A stretch of DNA of 64,000 nt from assembly GCF_026340675.1 (NCBI RefSeq), contig NZ_JAPEOX010000001.1, positions 248,001 to 312,000 of the forward strand, written 5' to 3'. Below, piece by piece: positions 1 through 8,428 of this stretch (within the stretch, counting starts at the first letter, position 1; every line of letters begins with the position of its first letter). The DNA comes from Streptomyces sp. NBC_01264. GTDB lineage: Bacteria; Actinomycetota; Actinomycetes; Streptomycetales; Streptomycetaceae. The position numbers and the translations under genes were made by a program. The notes under the pieces are model-generated. The model worked only from the letters and a program-made list of their open reading frames with translations, had not been told where the DNA came from and ran no database searches.

Positions 1-79
1 GAAACGCTGACACCTAGAGACACGCCATCTCGCTGTGACTTGCGCATAGGCCCTGGTCAACCTGCATTTGTGACTCTAG

Positions 80-886
80 GTGACGAGACTTCTGCGGAAC
101 CCGGGTACGGGTCCTGTCACCGGACCGTGTGCGGGAGGCGCTGCTGCGCCGCACTCGAGACCCGCCAGTTGGGGCGAGACCTTGGAGATCCTCCTCGCCG
201 GCGGCGCCAAGGAAGCGGTGAAGCTGCTCAAGGTGTGGGGCCGCGACGATAGTGGATTCCCCGAATACGGCAGGGAACCGCTGCAGCGTCTGGCCCGGAT
301 CGCCACGTCCAAGCAGTGCCGGAGCGACGTCAAGGAGGTGTGGAACAAGTTCGACCGGCAAATGAACGAGACGCGTACGCCGAACCGGAAGCGCAAGGAG
401 CCTCCGGTCCCGCCCCGTGTCACGCAGGACAAGGGGCCTTACAAACGCCCGCTGCGCCGCCCTGACCCCTTCGGCCAGCCGAAGAAGTTCGATACACGCT
501 CCCCGGAGGAGGGCGCCTTTCTGCTCGACACGATCCGCACGAGGCACCACCTGAGCGGGGGGCTCGCTGCGGCGCCGATGCCGACGTGGGTCGAATGCCT
601 AGAATTCCTCAAGGCGGCCTATCCCTCCCACGCGGTCCCGGCCTACCTGGCGCCCTCCGTCCAGCAGCAGGCCTTGGGCGCTCCGGCAGCCTGGCAGGTG
701 ACGCTGGACGTCGACTGGGACCAGTTCCGGATCGAGCAGGAAGGACGGTTCGACCCCGCTCTCCTCGGGTACGTGGCCGTGCTCGTGCACAGGGAAGGCA
801 GCGAAGCGAAGTCGACTCCGTGCCTGCTCAAGGTCACGTGGAACGATGGGAGCGGTTACACGCCCTACCTCGAAATGCCGCAGTGA
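80..886 (+). CDS. Hypothetical protein, 268 aa
   Basis: I do not recognise this protein. The frame opens at a GTG directly after an in-frame TAG (77-79) and runs to TGA at 886, so this is the longest possible start; the low-complexity first 30 residues suggest a later start may be used. The middle (about residues 100-145) is rich in Lys, Arg and Pro and looks disordered. The C-terminal half (about 165-268) is more ordered, with a WQVTLDVDWDQF stretch and a conserved-looking end, GSGYTPYLEMPQ. There is no signal peptide or membrane segment. It stands alone upstream of an IS6-family remnant. Confidence 0.55.
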   Translation: MTRLLRNPGTGPVTGPCAGGAAAPHSRPASWGETLEILLAGGAKEAVKLLKVWGRDDSGFPEYGREPLQRLARIATSKQCRSDVKEVWNKFDRQMNETRTPNRKRKEPPVPPRVTQDKGPYKRPLRRPDPFGQPKKFDTRSPEEGAFLLDTIRTRHHLSGGLAAAPMPTWVECLEFLKAAYPSHAVPAYLAPSVQQQALGAPAAWQVTLDVDWDQFRIEQEGRFDPALLGYVAVLVHREGSEAKSTPCLLKVTWNDGSGYTPYLEMPQ

Positions 887-1079
887 CCCTGGGTAGCAGC
901 TGCAGCGGTGAGGATCTGTGCCGGTGCGCTCACCGGCACTTCGGCCGGTACGCAGGCTCAGGCGACGGCCTCAATCGTCCCGTACACAGCTCGCGGTCAA
1001 TCAAGCGGCCTGGTCGAGTCCGGCGGCGGTCAGGTTCTGCTCCCGCAGCGGGGTGAAGTCGACGTCGAGTTTCAGGTCG

Positions 1080-1125
1080 CACTCAGGTTGAACTCGTAGT
1101 CGCCTGGAGGGTGTTCGTTTCTTGA
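1080..1125. repeat. 46-bp dispersed repeat, copy 1
   Basis: This stretch recurs at 19921-19966 with only a few mismatches and is not inside a recognisable gene. Both copies sit about 60-75 bp from an IS6-type terminal sequence (1183-1199 and 20040-20057), but the transposase remnants next to them point in opposite directions. It may therefore be a target-region sequence or another element's end rather than part of the IS6 element. Confidence 0.6.
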
Positions 1126-1182
1126 TCCCTGCGGTACGCCGTGGTGATGAGGTATGCGCAGGTGGGTGGGTACACGCCCAGG

Positions 1183-1372
1183 GGCCCTGTCACGTTGTCG
1201 GGGCAGGGTGAGATGATCTTCGGATTGCCTGTTCGGTAAGGGGCCTGATCCGTTTCGTCCAGCACGCCGTCGTATGCGAATCACCGCTACCCGGCCGAGA
1301 TCATTTCGCACTGTGTGTGGCTGTACTTTCGCTTCCCGCTCTCCTTCTGTGAGGTGGAGGAGATGATGCTTG
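1183..1372 (+). pseudogene. IS6-family transposase, N-terminal fragment with left terminal repeat
   Basis: The left end GGCCCTGTCACGTTGTC (1183-1199) matches the ends of the other IS6-like copies in this window. From about 1262 the frame reads PSYANHRYPAEIISHCVW and then YFRFPLSFCEVEEMML, the N-terminal helix-turn-helix region of IS6 transposases. It is cut off near 1372, before any catalytic residue. The following 330 bp have no confident gene. Confidence 0.75.
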
Positions 1373-1707
1373 TCAATGCTCCCGCAGAATTGGTTCTGAC
1401 CCACTTTCAGTGCAGAGCCACGGAGCGTCACCAGAACCGCGATCATGAACGATCGTGGCTGACGAACTCCTCCAAGACCTCTGGTTCCACCAGGCCGCCG
1501 ACGTCGCGGTCGAGGCCCTCACCGTCCACACCACCCCGCCCGCCGGCCCCTGCGCCGCAGCGCCCCGCAGGCCGGCCCGGCCACGTGAGCATGACCCGCA
1601 TGCCGCCGGCCCCTGACCAGTACCGCTCGACCACCCGGACCTCCCCCAGCACCGCCACCGGGCCCGCCCGGCAAAAGGGCGCAGCGCACCGCTGAGACAA
1701 TAGCGGG

Positions 1708-2169
1708 ATGATCAGCAATGAGATCCGGTTCGACTGCAATCCCCGAGGCGACGGCGGCCCGCTCGTGGTGGTCCCTCACATCGACGGAGCACCACTCACC
1801 GGGCTGATCGACGGATTCGAGATCTCGGCCAAAATGGAACCTGCAGGTGATGCCTACGGCGGTCTGATCCCGGCGTTCTTCCGGTTCGGACCGATGCAGG
1901 ACCACTTCCTCGGACGGTCCACCAGCGCCATGGGGCCCAAGACACCCGTCCTCGGTTGCGAATGCGGCGAGTGGGGATGCTGGCCGCTCATGGCCCGCAT
2001 CACCGCAACAGCCAACCTCGTGACCTGGGACGCCTTCGAGCAACCACACCGCGAGACTCGCGACTACATGCCATTCGGCCCGTTCCGATTCGACCGTCAC
2101 CAATACGACGATGCCCTGCGGGCCCTGATCGCGGCGATCGGCTCCGACAGCGACGACCCAAGTGCATGA
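1708..2169 (+). CDS. Conserved hypothetical protein, 153 aa
   Basis: An ATG start follows the stop of a short upstream frame by 12 bp and gives a 153-residue soluble protein without signal peptide or membrane segment. The notable motif is a cysteine cluster, CECGEWGCWPL (about residues 82-92), which could bind a metal. The C-terminal third is acidic and helical. I recognise the type as a conserved actinomycete hypothetical protein but know no function for it. It converges with the gene at 2189-2497, leaving only 19 bp between the two stops. Confidence 0.6.
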   Translation: MISNEIRFDCNPRGDGGPLVVVPHIDGAPLTGLIDGFEISAKMEPAGDAYGGLIPAFFRFGPMQDHFLGRSTSAMGPKTPVLGCECGEWGCWPLMARITATANLVTWDAFEQPHRETRDYMPFGPFRFDRHQYDDALRALIAAIGSDSDDPSA

Positions 2170-2188
2170 GCACTGCCGTCAGCCCGTC

Positions 2189-2497
2189 CTACCGACCGCC
2201 GTGGCGTCGCAGCAGCGCAGAGCGAACCTCTGACGTACCTCTGAGCGCGGCCATTTCCTCCGGCCCCCGCACAACTCGACACACCCCCGTGTCCTGGTCG
2301 ACGAGGATGGGCCAGCTCCCTCCGACCCTGATCTGTCGCCCCTGTTCGTCCTTCGCAGTGGGAGACCAGGTGAAGCCATAGACGCCCGTGACCGCCGGTG
2401 TCGCCCACAGGTCAAGCCTGAAGGCCCACTCGTCCCAACGGTCGGTCAAGGTTCGACCGAAGTCTTCAGCCAGCCTCCGTGCTTCGCTCTCCTCCAA
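2189..2497 (-). CDS. Small protein resembling YrhB/Imm35 immunity family
   Basis: A 102-residue soluble protein. The central pattern GVYGFTWSP, then GGSWPILVDQDTG (about residues 38-70), is the type seen in the YrhB/Imm35 family: an aromatic strand followed by a glycine turn and a P-I-x-V-D-x-x-T-G strand. Members of that family are proposed immunity proteins of polymorphic toxins or orphan relatives. No toxin gene is adjacent, so an orphan role is as likely. The assignment rests on recalled pattern only. Confidence 0.5.
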   Translation of the reverse strand: MEESEARRLAEDFGRTLTDRWDEWAFRLDLWATPAVTGVYGFTWSPTAKDEQGRQIRVGGSWPILVDQDTGVCRVVRGPEEMAALRGTSEVRSALLRRHGGR

Positions 2498-2929
2498 GAG
2501 GCCCCTCCATCACTCGTCAACACTTGAGAGAGCAGACGTTACGGGACTCGAGCAGGCCACTGAACGGGAGCTGCTGCGGTGCACGTATCTCTGTACTTGG
2601 CGGTGCACGCAACACGGAGGAGTGCGCGGACGACTGGTTCAGAGAAGTGACCAAGCCAAAACTCACGGCCCCGTTCCATGTCGGTTTCAGGGACCTCCGT
2701 CACCGTAGCCGACCCCCTCCCCAGCGTCCCACCGGCGAGGACCTCCTGTGACCGAGCACGATGAGATGGCCCTGGAGGACAACTTCGATGCACAGTTCGT
2801 GGCCTGGCCCGAACCTCCTCCTCGCGCATGCGGCAGGGGCCGCTACCCGGTCAGGCGTAGCGACCCCTGGTCAAAGGGACTCGCAGACTCCGTACAGGTC
2901 AGGGATCTCCCACCTCCCGCCGATGGAGG

Positions 2930-3186
2930 AGCGTGTCTGAAAGATCGTGTAAGTCCGTGATGTGGAAGCCTGGCCCGGGGCTCGGCCTCGGGCCTGTGGG
3001 CCAGGCGGATCGGACGAGTCATGGCAGACAAAAACGAAGCGGCCGCGTCCGTGGCCAGCGATAATACGGTCGACGAGGTGGTCGAGCGGCTGCTCGACAA
3101 AGCTGACGCCTCGGGGGCGGCCCTGCTCGGTGAGGGCGGGCTCCTGACCGAGATCACCAAGGCCGTCCTGGAGCGGGCTCTGGACG
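2930..3186 (+). pseudogene. IS256-family element, left end and transposase N-terminus
   Basis: A terminal-type sequence near 2933-2955 (TGTCTGAAAGATCGTG) resembles the IS256 end seen near 28720. An ATG at 3021 starts a frame reading MADKNEAAASVASDNTVDEV, then LTEITKAVLERALD, the N-terminal helical region of IS256 (Mutator-type) transposases. It breaks off at about 3186, where sequence of an IS5-family element begins. No catalytic residues remain. Confidence 0.75.
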
Positions 3187-3408
3187 GCGGCAGCGACCGC
3201 CAAGCGCATCCGCTGACCAGCACGTAGATGATCGCTGCGAACAGCGTCTCATCAAGCGTATCCGCAGTTCCGCCACCCTGCGCCCGCACCTTCGAGGGCG
3301 GGATCAGCGGCTCCGCGATATCCCACAGCCCGTCCGGAACAATCCAACTCCAAGTACCCCGCCCCATGCAAAGCTCAACGACGCCTCACCACATAGGACA
3401 CGGTCTTA
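3185..3408 (-). pseudogene. IS5-family transposase N-terminal fragment (same element as 17208-18071)
   Basis: This 224-bp block is nearly identical to 17851-18071; I see one internal difference (aag versus agg at about 3258). It contains the element's end (ccgtgtcctatgtggtgagg in reverse) and the transposase start MGRGTWSWIVPDGLWDIAEP. The rest of the transposase is missing and the block is joined to the IS256 fragment, so a deletion probably started inside an inserted IS5 element. Confidence 0.85.
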
Positions 3409-3721
3409 GACCCAGACGCCATCTACAACACCCAGGCACTTCCCCAACCAACCCGCAACAACCCCAGGTCAAGCCGCCTCTGATGCCGCAAAGCCGTTCT
3501 CACGCAGACCTGCAACACCCCATCTCACCAACCCACCGGTACCGCGTTGACCATCCCCGTCAGTGACATCGCGTCCTCCGTGCGCCGCCGGGCCCCATCA
3601 GGTCGAACACCCACGATCAGAACCAACCAGCCGTCTCGACAGACGAGAACGCTGCAGCCCTGCCGTGCCTCCTCGGCCCCGACCGTGCCGGTCGCGGGGG
3701 CTCGATCCCGCGTGGGCGGTC
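3409..3721. other. Non-coding stretch
   Basis: I see no supported gene in these 313 bp. The sequence is cytosine- and adenine-rich with short CCAACC-type runs, and frames here are broken or low in complexity. Confidence 0.4.
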
Positions 3722-4735
3722 CTATTCGTGGGTGAGTACGAAACGGAACGGTGCGTCTCCGCTTCGCATGCGCTCGATCGCCCTGTTGATGTCCGACATC
3801 GGCACGACTTCCGTCTCCGCCCAGATCTGGTGGCGTGCTGAGAATTCCAGCATTTCAGTCGTTGTCGCCCGGCTGCCGGCCGCACTTCCGACAAGCGAAT
3901 ACTGGCCCATGATGAGCATTGCGGCCGGTACGCCGATCGGGCCCATCGAGGCACCGACGAAGCAGATTTTTCCGTCGGGTCGCAGAAGGTTGAGGTAGTC
4001 GAGCCAGTTGAGGTCGGCATCGACCGTGGAGAGGATGAAGTCGAGCGAGCCGGCCGCTCGGCGAAGTTGTTCGGCGTCAGAACTGGCCACGAAGTTGTGG
4101 GCACCGAACCGACGGGCCGCATCAGCCTTCCGCGGGCTGGTAGAAATCGCGGTCACCTCGCTGCCGCGTGCGGCAGCGAATTTCAGTGCCAGGTGTCCGA
4201 GTCCACCGATGCCGATGACGCCGACGTGGGATTCCGAGGTGGTGTGGCGGCTGATCGGGGCGTAGGAGGTAATGCCCGCACAGAGCAGGGGTGCGGCGTT
4301 CTCCGAACCGAGCGAGTCCGGGATCGGGAAGGCGTAGGCCGCCGGTACGTGGACGATGTCGGCGAACCCTCCGCGCCGTCCGCCGCCGATCGTGAACTCC
4401 ACCTTCGAACAGACATTGTCCCGACCGCTTGCACAATATTCGCAGTTGAGGCAGGTGTTGCAGATCGGTCCGACTCCCACGCGCTGCCCCACGCGCAGAT
4501 GGGTTACGGACGATCCGACAGCGCTGACCTGGCCGATGATTTCATGTCCTGCGACCAGGGGGTAGGACGATGTGCCCAGTCTGTCGTCCAGTGCGTCCAG
4601 ATCGCTTCGGCAGAGCCCGCTGTGACTCACTTCGATGCGTACCTCATCGGGGTGGAGATCGCCGAGCTCGTAGTTAAGGATCTCGAGCGGGCGGCCGGGG
4701 CTCGTGGCGGCATAGGCGCGGACGGGAACGGTCAT
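3722..4735 (-). CDS. Zinc-dependent alcohol dehydrogenase, CAD-like
   Basis: A 337-residue medium-chain dehydrogenase of the cinnamyl-alcohol/YahK type, expected to interconvert primary alcohols and aldehydes with NAD(P)(H) in the cytosol. The ATG at 4735 is chosen because GGAGG sits about 6 bases upstream. The GroES-like half contains GLCRSDL (catalytic Cys; the usual adjacent His is Arg here), the GHE motif in AGHEIIGQV and a structural-zinc cysteine cluster CLNCEYCASGRDNVC (about residues 99-113). The Rossmann half carries GIGGLGHLAL (about 175-185). Length fits the family. There is no neighbouring pathway gene; remnants of transposons flank it. Substrate cannot be deduced. Confidence 0.85.
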   Translation of the reverse strand: MTVPVRAYAATSPGRPLEILNYELGDLHPDEVRIEVSHSGLCRSDLDALDDRLGTSSYPLVAGHEIIGQVSAVGSSVTHLRVGQRVGVGPICNTCLNCEYCASGRDNVCSKVEFTIGGGRRGGFADIVHVPAAYAFPIPDSLGSENAAPLLCAGITSYAPISRHTTSESHVGVIGIGGLGHLALKFAAARGSEVTAISTSPRKADAARRFGAHNFVASSDAEQLRRAAGSLDFILSTVDADLNWLDYLNLLRPDGKICFVGASMGPIGVPAAMLIMGQYSLVGSAAGSRATTTEMLEFSARHQIWAETEVVPMSDINRAIERMRSGDAPFRFVLTHE

Positions 4736-4876
4736 TCGTGGCCTCCGGAGATGGCAGGGAATAGGGAAGGCCACCAGCATGCACGATCCGAAGTCGGGAG
4801 CACTCGACGGAGGACCGGCAATAGACGATCGAATGAGAGCGGGCCGTCGAACGGCCTAGTACCAATGGCTTCGGCC

Positions 4877-5685
4877 GGTGCTGTCACGTTGTCGGTGGCG
4901 GGGTGGGGTGATCTTCGGAGTGTCCGTCTGGGGAGGGGTCCGCTAGTGTCGTCGAGTGCGCCGTCGTACGCGAACCACCGTTACCCGGTCGAGATCATCT
5001 CCCACTGCGTGTGGTTGTACTTCCGCTTCCCGCTCTGCTTCCGTGAGGTCGAGGAGACGATGCTCGAGCGCGGGGCCGTCGTCTCGTGCGAGAGCATCGG
5101 GCGTTGGTGCCTGAAGTTCGGCCAGACCTCCACCAACGCCCTGCGCCGCAGGCGCCCGCAGCCAGGTGACCAGTGGCATCTCGACGAGGTGCTCATCAAG
5201 ATCCGCGGAGTGCGCAAGCACGTGTGACGGGCCGTCGACCAGGACGGGAACGTCCTCGACATCCTGGTGCAGAACCGGCGTGACAAGACCGCGGCCAGGC
5301 GTTTCTTCCGCCGGCTGATCAAGACGACCGGGCAGGTGCCCCGGGTGGTCGTCACCGACAAGCTGCGCTCCTACGAGGCCGCGCACCGCGAGGTGATGCT
5401 CTCGGTGGAGCACCCGCTCCCACAAAGGATTGAACAACCGGGCGGAGAACTCCCACCAGCCCACCAGGCAGCGCGAACGCGCGATGAAAGGATTCCGCAG
5501 CGTCGGATCGGCGCAGCGGATCCTGTCCGCGTTCACCGGGATCTCACCCCACTTCCGGCCAGGGCGGCACCTGATGACAGCCGGACGTCACCGCTTCAAA
5601 ATAAGGGTGCGCTTCATCATCTGGAATCACATCACCGGCACAGCCGGCATGCCCGCCGCAGCCGGAACCACAGCCGCCGACAGCT
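4877..5685 (+). pseudogene. IS6-family transposase, near full length but inactivated
   Basis: The left terminal repeat GGTGCTGTCACGTTGTC lies at 4877-4893 and a GTG at 4946 follows a GGGAGGGG ribosome site. The frame shows the IS6 helix-turn-helix and the first catalytic region (DQWHLDEVLIKIRG, Asp in LDE) and stops at TGA 5225-5227, where relatives have Trp (W-RAVD). Reading resumes in the same frame with NVLDILVQNRRDK and VVVTDKLRSY (second Asp). Near 5415-5430 a frameshift moves to another frame holding HKGLNNRAENSHQPTRQRER (third-Glu region). The 3' end runs into an ISL3 fragment without a clear right repeat. One nonsense and one frameshift make it non-functional. Confidence 0.85.
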
Positions 5686-5689
5686 CCGG

Positions 5690-5795
5690 AGCTCCGGCAG
5701 CATCGAGGGCGCCGTCAACCGCATCAAGTAGATTGAGCGCCAGCTCTACGGCCGAGCTGGATTCGAACTACCCCGAAAGATGATCCTGCTCCAGG
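5690..5795 (+). pseudogene. ISL3-family transposase C-terminal fragment
   Basis: The frame reads SGSIEGAVNRIK, an in-frame TAG, then IERQLYGRAGF and RKMILLQ. This is the recognisable C-terminus of ISL3-family transposases (S-x-x-VEG-x-VNRIK, QLYGRA, LLR). Only about 35 codons remain, with one nonsense codon. It abuts the IS3 element that starts at 5800. Confidence 0.7.
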
Positions 5796-5842
5796 TAACT
5801 GAGGGGCCTCGCGTTTTTCGGACAGGGATCTGACCGTTCATT

Positions 5843-6766
5843 TCACGCGGCTATTCGCAACCTTGCATACTCGGCGTGGACTTCCTGCGGAGGCCGGTAA
5901 CCGACAGCCGAGTGAAGGCGTTTGCGATTGTACCAGAATTCGATGTAGCGAGTGATGTCCTGCCGGGCGGCCTCGAGGGTCAGGTAAGTCACACGTGAGA
6001 CACGCTCGTTCTTCAGAGTTCCGAAGAACGATTCGGCCATCGCGTTGTCGAAACAGATCCCGGTGCGCCCAGACGATCTGCGGAGGCCGAGCCGGTTCAG
6101 CGCCTTCCCGAACTCGGCTGACATATAGTTACTTCCGCGATCGGAGTGAAAAATTGCCCCCTTGGTGAGCTTCCTGTTGCGGGCTGCGTTGCGTATGGCC
6201 CGGGATATCAAAGGCGTCTGGTAGTGGTCGTCCATCGCATACCCGATGACTTCCTTCGTGCAGCAGTCGATGACCGTCGCGAGATAAAGCCAGCCCTCGC
6301 CAGTCGGAATGTAGGTTATGTCTCCGACGAGCTTTTCACCCGGGGTGTCGGCGGTGAAGTTCCGGCCGACGAGGTCGGGCACTGCGCCCGCCGCAGCCTG
6401 GGTCAGGCTGAACCGCTTCGGGCGGGGCTGGCAGGGCATCAGGCCCAGTTCACGCATGAGCTGGCGCACGAGCTCCAGGCCGGCGGCGTGCCCCCAGCGC
6501 GCCAGCTGGGCGCGGATGCGCCGGTATCCGTACGTACTGTCGGACACCTCGAAGGCTTTCTTGACGAGCAGTTTCAATTCCTCGCGCCGCTGAGCCGTCG
6601 CAGAATCAGGACGGCGTCGCCAGTCGTAGTAGCCGGACTTGGACACGTCGAGCCGCTCACACATGAACTCGACAGAAAATACGTACTCCGCGGTGTCGAG
6701 TCGCATCGTTTCGATGAACTCGTACTTGCGTGCTACCGGGGATCCTTCGCGAAGTACGCCGCGCAT
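5843..6766 (-). CDS. IS3-family transposase, orfB catalytic part
   Basis: This encodes the DDE integrase half of the transposase, normally made as an OrfAB fusion by frameshifting from orfA, which it overlaps by 34 bp. An HTH_21-like start (DVSKSGYYDWRRR, YGYRRIRAQL) is followed by the rve domain: Asp in VGDITYIPT, Asp in FHSDRGSNY and Glu in NAMAESFFGTLKNE. The end, FWYNRKRLHSAVGYRPP, is typical of the family. The 307 codons have no interruption, so the element could be active. Confidence 0.9.
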   Translation of the reverse strand: MRGVLREGSPVARKYEFIETMRLDTAEYVFSVEFMCERLDVSKSGYYDWRRRPDSATAQRREELKLLVKKAFEVSDSTYGYRRIRAQLARWGHAAGLELVRQLMRELGLMPCQPRPKRFSLTQAAAGAVPDLVGRNFTADTPGEKLVGDITYIPTGEGWLYLATVIDCCTKEVIGYAMDDHYQTPLISRAIRNAARNRKLTKGAIFHSDRGSNYMSAEFGKALNRLGLRRSSGRTGICFDNAMAESFFGTLKNERVSRVTYLTLEAARQDITRYIEFWYNRKRLHSAVGYRPPQEVHAEYARLRIAA

Positions 6767-7038
6767 TTTTTCAGGAAGGCGTTCTCCATCTCGACTTCGC
6801 GAATGCGGCGTTCGAGTTCCTTCAACCGGGCGCGTTCACTCACCGTCAGCTCAGCGTCAGCGGCCGGCTCACGCCGTTTCTGGAACTTTTTCACCCAGCC
6901 CCGGAGTGTCTCCGGGTTCAATTCAAGCTCTCGGGCTGTCTCCGAGACGGTCTTGCTGGAGCGGAGCGCGATCTGGACTGCTTCCTCGCGGAACTCCGGG
7001 GTGTACTTGCTGGGCGGTGCCACTTCGTGCTTCCTCAT
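6733..7038 (-). CDS. IS3-family transposase, orfA
   Basis: A 101-residue protein with an HTH_Tnp_1 DNA-binding domain (KYTPEFREEAVQIAL, ETARELELNPETLRGWVKKF) followed by a leucine-zipper-like coiled coil (about residues 68-98, ELERRIREVEMENAFLKKC). It recognises the element's ends and supplies the N-terminus of the OrfAB fusion. Confidence 0.9.
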   Translation of the reverse strand: MRKHEVAPPSKYTPEFREEAVQIALRSSKTVSETARELELNPETLRGWVKKFQKRREPAADAELTVSERARLKELERRIREVEMENAFLKKCAAYFAKDPR

Positions 7039-7520
7039 TCCCTTGACAGGACAACCCTATTGGGCCCCTGTCCGAGAACTTCGGGGCACCTCAAACGCCG
7101 CAACGTGCTGATACGGGCTGGGCGGCCCTACTTGGCCACCATCGAAGTCTGCCGCGCATAAACGTTCAGCCCGCACGGACGTGGGCAACTGCAGGCTCCG
7201 ACTGCCACGAGCTCCGCCCGCAGGGCGTCCGAGGCATTGGGGTGATGAACGATGCGTTCGCGAAGAACGAACCATCTCGTGCCAGCCTCCTTCGCCCACA
7301 GATCTGCGAGCCGGCGCAGTGCGGTGTCCGGCAGGTTTGGGTTGATCAGCGCATTCCACTGAACCGACGATTCCATGTCCCGTGCGAGCCGATCGAATGC
7401 ATCAGGCGGTGCCAGGGGACTGCGCCGTCCACAGCCGCACCGGTCGAATCTCATGGGCCTTGACCCCTGATTTTGCACACACGAGACACTGGATCCTGAG
7501 GATCTGAGAACGGACATCTC

Positions 7521-7826
7521 GTGGTCATGAAGAACTACCCGCCGGAGTTCAAGGCGGACGCGGTCGCGCTGTACGAGTCGCGGCCGGAGGCGACGATAAC
7601 GTCGGTCGCCGCCGATCTGGGGATCAACCCGGAGACGCTGCGGAACTGGGTCCGGGCGGCCGGAGCGAGTCGGCCCCGCGGACGCCGGACGCAGGAACCG
7701 GCCCAGCCGCCGGCCCCGCTGGAGGCAGAGAACGCAGCTCTGCGGAAGAAGGTCCGTGAGCTGGAAGAGGAACGCGAGATCCTGCGGAAAGCGGCGAAGT
7801 ATTTCGCCGGGGAGACGCGCTGGTGA
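7521..7826 (+). CDS. IS3-family transposase, orfA
   Basis: A 101-residue protein: helix-turn-helix (YPPEFKADAVALY, AADLGINPETLRNWVRAAG), a basic linker, then a coiled coil (LEAENAALRKKVRELEEERE) and the family end LRKAAKYFAGETRW. GTG at 7521 or ATG at 7527 could start it. Its TGA overlaps the GTG of orfB (GTGA at 7823-7826). It is intact, but its partner orfB is split. Confidence 0.85.
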   Translation: MVMKNYPPEFKADAVALYESRPEATITSVAADLGINPETLRNWVRAAGASRPRGRRTQEPAQPPAPLEAENAALRKKVRELEEEREILRKAAKYFAGETRW

Positions 7827-8428
7827 ACCGCTTCCAGTGCGTCGCCGACCATCAGCGCCGCTACGGCGTGAAGCGGCTCTGCAGCATCCTTGGTGTCAGC
7901 CGCTCGAGCTTCTACTACTGGCGCCGGACAGCCACGGGCCGGGCCGCCCGGCAGGCAGCCGACGCGAGGCTCACCGTCCGGATACGGGCCGTGCACAAGG
8001 AATCGGACGGCACTTACGGAGCCCCGAGGATCACCGCCGAGCTCCGCGAGACGAGCGGAGAAGCGGTGAACCACAAGCGGGTCGCCAGACTCATGCGGGC
8101 GTCCGGGATCGAAGGAGTCCGGTTGCGCCGCCGGCACCGCACCACCGTCCCCGACCCGACCGCGGCCAAGGCGCCGGACCTGATCGGCCGCGACTTCACC
8201 GCCGAAATCCCGAACACGAAGTACGTCGGCGACATCACCTACCTGCCCATCGACGGCGGGAAGTTCTGCTACCTGGCGACCGTCATCGACCCCGCCTCGA
8301 GCCGGTTGGCCGGCTGGGCGATCGCCGGCCACATGCGCGCGGACCTCGTCACCGACGCCCTGGCCGCAGCGATCCGCACGCGCGGCAGCCTTGCCGGATC
8401 GATCATGCACACCGACCACGGAGCCCAG

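Larger units (their letters stand above)
5800..7093 (-). mobile_element. Intact IS3-family element, 1294 bp
   Basis: Imperfect terminal repeats are TGAGGGGCCTCGCG at 5800 and, on the other strand, TGAGGTGCCCCGA ending at 7093; both continue to a CGGACAGGG block. A 3-bp target duplication AAC flanks the element (5797-5799 and 7094-7096). It contains orfA and orfB in the usual overlapping arrangement and no visible lesion. Confidence 0.9.
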